This document shows positions 3,962 to 7,722 of a DNA stretch of 7,722 nt, in pieces. A program made the translations under genes and the position numbers. The notes beneath the pieces were generated by a model, which made no database searches, had not been told where the DNA came from, and saw only the letters and a list, made by a program, of their open reading frames with translations. The stretch's first letter is position 1. Every line of letters starts with the position of its first letter. Source of the DNA: Candidatus Bathyarchaeota archaeon (GTDB lineage: Archaea; Thermoproteota; Bathyarchaeia; TCS64); NCBI GenBank assembly GCA_016867505.1, contig VGJH01000054.1, positions 1 to 7,722 of the forward strand, written 5' to 3'.

Positions 3962-5758
3962 TTGGGTCGAGAACAAATTATTGGTGGTAAATTGATCAGT
4001 GCTGTCAAATTAAAGAAGTTGTATTTGGATTTTTTCATAAGGAACCAACATAAGGAAATCGTTAACGCCTCCCTAGTACCCGAGAATGATCCAACTGCTT
4101 TATTCACTTCAGCAGGGATGCATCCACTTGTACCCTATTTGCTTGGTCAGTTACATCCAAGTGGTAGGAGACTCGTGAATGTTCAGAAATGCCTTAGAAC
4201 AAGCGACATCGATGAAGTTGGGGACAGCTTCCACCTGAGTTTTTTTGAGATGTTGGGCAATTGGTCCCTTGGAGATTACTTCAAAGAAAAGTCCATACCC
4301 TGGAGTTATGAGTTTTTAACAGGAAAGGAGTGGCTGGGCATTGATAAAGATCGGCTCTCTGTCACTGTCTTTGCTGGAGATGATCGAGTGCCCAGAGACA
4401 ATGAGAGTGCAAGAATCTGGGAGGAACTTGGCATCCCAAAGGAAAGAATATTTTATTTGCCAAAAAAAGATAATTGGTGGGGTCCTGTGGGCAATACAGG
4501 TCCTTGTGGTCCAGACACTGAGATGTTTTATGACACTGGAAAAGAGCCATGTGGATCTGGATGCAAACCGGGTTGTTCTTGTGGAAAATATAATGAGATC
4601 TGGAACAACGTTTTTATGGAATATAACTTGAAAGCGGATGGTGAATACGAACCACTTCAGCAGAAAAATGTTGATACAGGGATGGGTGTTGAGCGAACAA
4701 TAGCAGTTCTTCAAGGTAAAGATAACGTCTACGATACTGAAATATTCGCTCCTCTTATTCAAAAGATTAAAGAGTTCACTGTTTTAGACTTACTCTCCAA
4801 ATCCCAGATTAGAAGTTTAAGAGTTATTTGTGATCATACACGTGCAGCTACGTTCATCTTAGCCGAAGGGATAGTACCACTGAATGTGGAACGGGGATAT
4901 GTCCTTAGGAGGCTAATTAGAGGAGCTATTAGGCATGGGAGAATGCTAGGAATAGAAAAAGAGTTCCTTAGTGAACTATCTAAAGTGGCTATAGCTACTT
5001 ATTCTGAAGATTACCCAAAGCTGAAACAAAGCGAGGAATTCATAATCTCTGAGCTAGTGAAAGAGTATAACAAGTTTAGCAATACATTGGCAAGAGGTTT
5101 AAACAGGTTCAATAAGATAGCAATTGAAAAGAAAACGATCGACGCCAAGGATGCTTTTCTTCTCTATCAGAGCTTTGGATTCCCCATTGAGATGACTAGG
5201 GAGCTAGGGCGTGAAAATGCCATCGCTGTCGATGTTAATGGATTCTATGAAGAGCTTGAGAAACATCATCAAGTTTCCAAGCTTGGTGCAGATAAGAGGT
5301 TTGGAAGTGGCTTAGCAGATACGACAGAAGCAACTGTGAGATTACATACAGTAACACATCTCCTCAACGAGGCCTTAAGACGGATTCTTGGCAACGACAT
5401 CTATCAAAAGGGCTCTAACATTACACAAGAGCGTCTAAGATTTGACTTCAACTTCAACAGGAAATTAACGAATGATGAATTAATAAAAGTTGAGGGCTTG
5501 GTTAATGAGCAGATTAAGAATGCCCTCCCTGTCAATAGGATAGAGACTACATTAGATGAAGCAATCAAGATGGGAAGCCAAGCTGTCTTCGAACAGATGT
5601 ATAGCGAGAAAGTATCTGTATACTCCATAGGCGATTTCTCAAAAGAGCTATGCAGTGGGCCTCATGTAGAAAATACTAGTCAGCTAGGGAGATTTAAGAT
5701 TGTTAAAGAAGAAGGGATCTCTGCAGGAGTACGAAGGATAAGGGCTATTTTGGAATAA
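3962..5758 (+). CDS. alaS: Alanyl-tRNA synthetase, short bacterial (CPR-like) form without C-Ala domain
   Basis: This class II synthetase charges tRNA-Ala. The catalytic domain (about 15-250) shows SLVPENDPTALFTSAGMHPL (37-56), NVQKCLRTSDIDEVGD (73-88), motif 2 FFEMLGNWSLGDYF (94-107), GPCGPDTEMFYD (180-191) and motif 3 TGMGVERTIAVLQG (239-252). A helical tRNA-binding region follows, then an editing domain with both metal motifs, H462-x3-H466 and C564-x3-H568. The protein stops at GVRRIRAILE, the end of the editing domain, so the C-Ala domain of typical 850-950 residue enzymes is missing. The wording matches bacterial, especially CPR-type, AlaRS rather than archaeal AlaRS. A Cys cluster (C197, C201, C205, C207) interrupts the catalytic domain. 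The start given is TTG at 3962 behind GGGAG; the in-frame TTG at 3992 (588 residues) has GGTG upstream and fits the family N-terminus better. There is no sign of frameshift. Acquisition by transfer is inferred. Confidence 0.95.
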   Translation: MGREQIIGGKLISAVKLKKLYLDFFIRNQHKEIVNASLVPENDPTALFTSAGMHPLVPYLLGQLHPSGRRLVNVQKCLRTSDIDEVGDSFHLSFFEMLGNWSLGDYFKEKSIPWSYEFLTGKEWLGIDKDRLSVTVFAGDDRVPRDNESARIWEELGIPKERIFYLPKKDNWWGPVGNTGPCGPDTEMFYDTGKEPCGSGCKPGCSCGKYNEIWNNVFMEYNLKADGEYEPLQQKNVDTGMGVERTIAVLQGKDNVYDTEIFAPLIQKIKEFTVLDLLSKSQIRSLRVICDHTRAATFILAEGIVPLNVERGYVLRRLIRGAIRHGRMLGIEKEFLSELSKVAIATYSEDYPKLKQSEEFIISELVKEYNKFSNTLARGLNRFNKIAIEKKTIDAKDAFLLYQSFGFPIEMTRELGRENAIAVDVNGFYEELEKHHQVSKLGADKRFGSGLADTTEATVRLHTVTHLLNEALRRILGNDIYQKGSNITQERLRFDFNFNRKLTNDELIKVEGLVNEQIKNALPVNRIETTLDEAIKMGSQAVFEQMYSEKVSVYSIGDFSKELCSGPHVENTSQLGRFKIVKEEGISAGVRRIRAILE

Positions 5759-5814
5759 TTTTCTTATCCCCACAAGTTTAATTTTACACGTCTTTACAGT
5801 AGTTGTTTGGATAA

Positions 5815-5822
5815 TTTTTTTT
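5815..5822 (+). terminator. T8 run, probable terminator of alaS
   Basis: Eight consecutive T lie 57 bases past the alaS stop. Long T tracts are the main intrinsic terminators in archaea, and leuS has its own candidate promoter just downstream. Confidence 0.5.
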
Positions 5823-5885
5823 ATTGATGCGTAACTCTTTTTGCTCATAACCTTTATTCTAATTCTCGTTGAATAAGGTATGATA

Positions 5886-5890
5886 GAGGT
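5886..5890 (+). promoter_or_regulatory. Ribosome binding site deciding the leuS TTG start
   Basis: GAGGT lies 8 bases before the TTG at 5899. The in-frame stop TAG at 5884-5886 rules out any earlier start. An out-of-frame ATG at 5892 lies only one base past GAGGT and would encode just four residues before a TGA. Confidence 0.6.
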
Positions 5891-5898
5891 TATGCCAA

Positions 5899-7722
5899 TT
5901 GATTGACTGGAAGAATATTGAAACTAAATGGCAGCAGCGATGGGCTGAAGCAGGTATTTTTGAAATTGATCCAGATCCTGATAAACCTAAATACTATCTA
6001 ACAGTTGCGTATCCATACCCTAATAGTCCTCAACATATTGGTCACGGCAGAACATATACACTAACCGATGTTCATGCCCGGTTTATGAGGATGAAGGGAT
6101 ACAATGTTCTCTTTCCAATGGCGTGGCATTACACTGGAACCCCATTATTTGCTATGGTAGAAAGATTGAAGGAAAGAGATCCTAGCATTGTTGATACATT
6201 CTGTAACCTCTACAATATTCCTGAAAAAAAATTATCCGAATTAGAGACACCCATCTCTATGGCTGCTTATTTCTCTAAAGAAATTAAGAATGGAATGCAG
6301 AAAATTGGATACAGTATAGATTGGAGACGAGAATTCACTACAATTGATCCATATTACAGTAAATTTATTGAATGGCAGTTCACTAAATTAAGACAAAGAG
6401 GCTATATTACACAAGGAAGCCATCCTGTTGGATGGTGCCCACATTGCGGTAATCCTGTAGGGCAACATGATACAGTTGGTGATAAAGAGCCAGAGATAGA
6501 AGAGTTTACTTTAATAAAATTTAGAAAAGATGACTTGGTTTTCCCAGCAGCGACATTACGCCCAGAAACAGTGTATGGTGTAACAAATATGTGGCTAAAT
6601 CCTGATACACTCTATATTGAAGCGAAAGTAGATGATGAAGAATGGCTAATAAGTGAAGAAGCTGTAACTAAACTGGAGTTCCTTGGACGTAAGGTATCAA
6701 TAATTTCAGAGATAAAAGGTTCAAGATTTATTGGGCAGAAATTATTGAACCCAGCAACCGGTAAAGAAATAATTATTCTACCCGCATCATTTGTTGATCC
6801 AAGGAATGCTACTGGCATAGTCATGTCTGTTCCAGCTCATGCACCCTTTGATTATGTAGCCTTAGAACAATTAAAACGAGAAGTGAAAACCCACCCAGAA
6901 TTATTTAAAATTAAACCTAGTGATGTTAATAAACTGGAACCAATAAGCATAATCGAATTACAGGGATATGGTGAGAGCCCCGCAGTCGACATAGTAAAAA
7001 AAATGAAAATAATTGACCAAAATAGTCCAGACCTTGAAAAAGCAACAAAGGAAGTCTATGGAAGCGAATTCCATGGAGGCCGAATGAGAGCAAATACTGG
7101 TGTATATAATGGTCTTAGTGTTCAGTCTGCAAAGGATGCTGTTAAACAAGATCTAATTATTAAAAATAATGCATCCACAATGTATGAGTTAATTGAACCA
7201 GTAAAATGTAGGTGTGGAACTGATGTACTTGTTAAGATATTTGAAAACCAGTGGTTCATTAATTATGGTGACCCCGAATGGAAAAAATTAGCCAAAGAAA
7301 ATATTGAGCAGATGGAAATAATTCCAAGAGAATTAAAACAAGAATTTGTAAATGTTGTTGACTGGCTTAAAGCCAAGGCATGTGCTAGAAAAGCGGGAAT
7401 GGGTACACCATTACCATGGGCAAAGGAGTGGATAATTGAATCTCTTAGTGATTCAACTTTGTATATGGGATATTATACGATAATCAATGGATTAAATGAA
7501 ATTAAACCTCAACCTGAACAATTAACAGAAGCCTTCTGGGATTACATATTTTTAGGAAAAGGATCAGCAACAGAAGTTGAAAAACAAACAAATATTCCTA
7601 ACTCAAAAATTGATGAACTGCATAACGAATTTGAATATTTTTACCCTCCAGAAGCACGACACAGTGGTAGAGACTTAATTCCTAATCATTTAACATTCAT
7701 GATATTTATTCACGATGCTATT
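5899..7722 (+). CDS. leuS: Leucyl-tRNA synthetase, archaeal type, N-terminal 608 codons (cut by window edge)
   Basis: This class I synthetase charges tRNA-Leu. The frame is open from the TTG at 5899 to the window end with no stop. The opening, IDWKNIETKWQQRWAEAGIF, matches archaeal LeuRS. The HIGH signature is intact in PNSPQHIGHGRTYTLTD (HIGH at 46-49). Cysteine pairs lie at C180/C183 (GWCPHCG) and C437/C439 (KCRCG). The CP1 editing domain shows TLRPETVYGVTNMW (219-232) and the VPAHAPFDYVAL segment with the conserved Asp at 318. Back in the catalytic core are VDWLKAKACARKAGMGT (487-503) and SLSDSTLYMGYYTI (515-528). Archaeal LeuRS is usually about 930-970 residues, so roughly the last third, including KMSKS and the anticodon-binding domain, lies outside. 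Nothing in the visible part looks damaged. It is preceded by its own promoter and does not overlap alaS. Confidence 0.95.
   Translation, partial: MIDWKNIETKWQQRWAEAGIFEIDPDPDKPKYYLTVAYPYPNSPQHIGHGRTYTLTDVHARFMRMKGYNVLFPMAWHYTGTPLFAMVERLKERDPSIVDTFCNLYNIPEKKLSELETPISMAAYFSKEIKNGMQKIGYSIDWRREFTTIDPYYSKFIEWQFTKLRQRGYITQGSHPVGWCPHCGNPVGQHDTVGDKEPEIEEFTLIKFRKDDLVFPAATLRPETVYGVTNMWLNPDTLYIEAKVDDEEWLISEEAVTKLEFLGRKVSIISEIKGSRFIGQKLLNPATGKEIIILPASFVDPRNATGIVMSVPAHAPFDYVALEQLKREVKTHPELFKIKPSDVNKLEPISIIELQGYGESPAVDIVKKMKIIDQNSPDLEKATKEVYGSEFHGGRMRANTGVYNGLSVQSAKDAVKQDLIIKNNASTMYELIEPVKCRCGTDVLVKIFENQWFINYGDPEWKKLAKENIEQMEIIPRELKQEFVNVVDWLKAKACARKAGMGTPLPWAKEWIIESLSDSTLYMGYYTIINGLNEIKPQPEQLTEAFWDYIFLGKGSATEVEKQTNIPNSKIDELHNEFEYFYPPEARHSGRDLIPNHLTFMIFIHDAI

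Larger units (their letters stand above)
5759..5898 (+). promoter_or_regulatory. alaS-leuS intergenic region with terminator and leuS promoter
   Basis: The gap holds a T8 run ending the alaS transcript and a TATA-like CTTTATTC (5852-5859) that would start leuS transcription near 5879, about 20 bases before its TTG. An imperfect inverted repeat overlaps the promoter: ACCTTTATTC (5850-5859) against GAATAAGGT (5871-5879), one base bulged, 11-base spacer. A second short pair is ATAACCT (5847-5853) with AGGTTAT (5887-5893). Their role is unknown. Confidence 0.4.

Noticed and set aside
3627..3995. Plus-strand 122-codon frame overlapping rpl12 and the alaS start
   Set aside because: It is the +1 shadow of rpl12: its Lys/Leu-rich repeats come from the charged hinge read out of frame.
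4316..4762. Minus-strand 148-codon frame opposite alaS
   Set aside because: It is the complement of the conserved AlaRS catalytic core and has no family signature or ribosome site.
5404..5628. Possible C-terminal frameshift explaining the short AlaRS
   Set aside because: The frame stays open through the whole editing domain to a clean stop, and the sequence after 5758 does not encode C-Ala in any frame; a T8 run and the leuS promoter follow.
1..7722. CRISPR array, transposon ends, toxin-antitoxin or defence genes
   Set aside because: I found no regularly spaced repeats, transposase motifs or terminal repeats; nearly all the sequence is explained by conserved translation and secretion genes.

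Overview
The window looks like a stretch of an archaeal chromosome. It carries archaeal/eukaryotic-type ribosomal proteins (eS19, eL39, eL31, L18Ae/LX, P1-type L12), a PDCD5-family DNA-binding protein, archaeal prefoldin alpha, FtsY, the first part of a SecE/Sec61-gamma and an archaeal-type leucyl-tRNA synthetase. Shine-Dalgarno sites are GGTG/GAGGT-like, and GTG and TTG starts are common. The gene order (S19e, PDCD5, L39e, L31e, LX, prefoldin alpha, FtsY, SecE) resembles that of TACK-type archaea (Thaumarchaeota, Bathyarchaeota, Crenarchaeota and relatives). That placement is inference and the exact lineage cannot be fixed from this window.

Layout. Positions 1-2938 on the minus strand hold a tightly packed operon, transcribed right to left: rps19e, a PDCD5-like gene, rpl39e, rpl31e, rplX (L18Ae), pfdA, ftsY and secE (cut by the left edge). 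Several junctions overlap by 1-4 bases or are only a few bases apart, so this is probably one transcript for ribosome assembly, nascent-chain folding and membrane targeting. Its leader (about 2939-3110) contains two hairpins and a small open frame whose stop overlaps the rps19e GTG start. Positions 3111-3389 (minus) hold a small protein with two CxxC knuckles. It is divergent from a monocistronic rpl12 on the plus strand (3548-3847).

From 3962 to the right edge the plus strand carries two aminoacyl-tRNA synthetases: a complete but short alaS and the first 608 codons of leuS. LeuRS is archaeal. AlaRS is not: it is about 590-598 residues, ends right after the editing domain, and reads like the compact AlaRS of Candidate Phyla Radiation (Patescibacteria) bacteria. 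It is the most unusual gene here and a good candidate for interdomain transfer. The gap before it contains two ATCGAT-centred palindromes.

Two absences in the ribosomal cluster are also notable: no eIF6 gene between rpl31e and rplX, and an rpl12 standing alone instead of following rpl10. I see no RNA genes, CRISPR arrays, insertion sequences or defence systems. Most of the window is conserved information-processing machinery.
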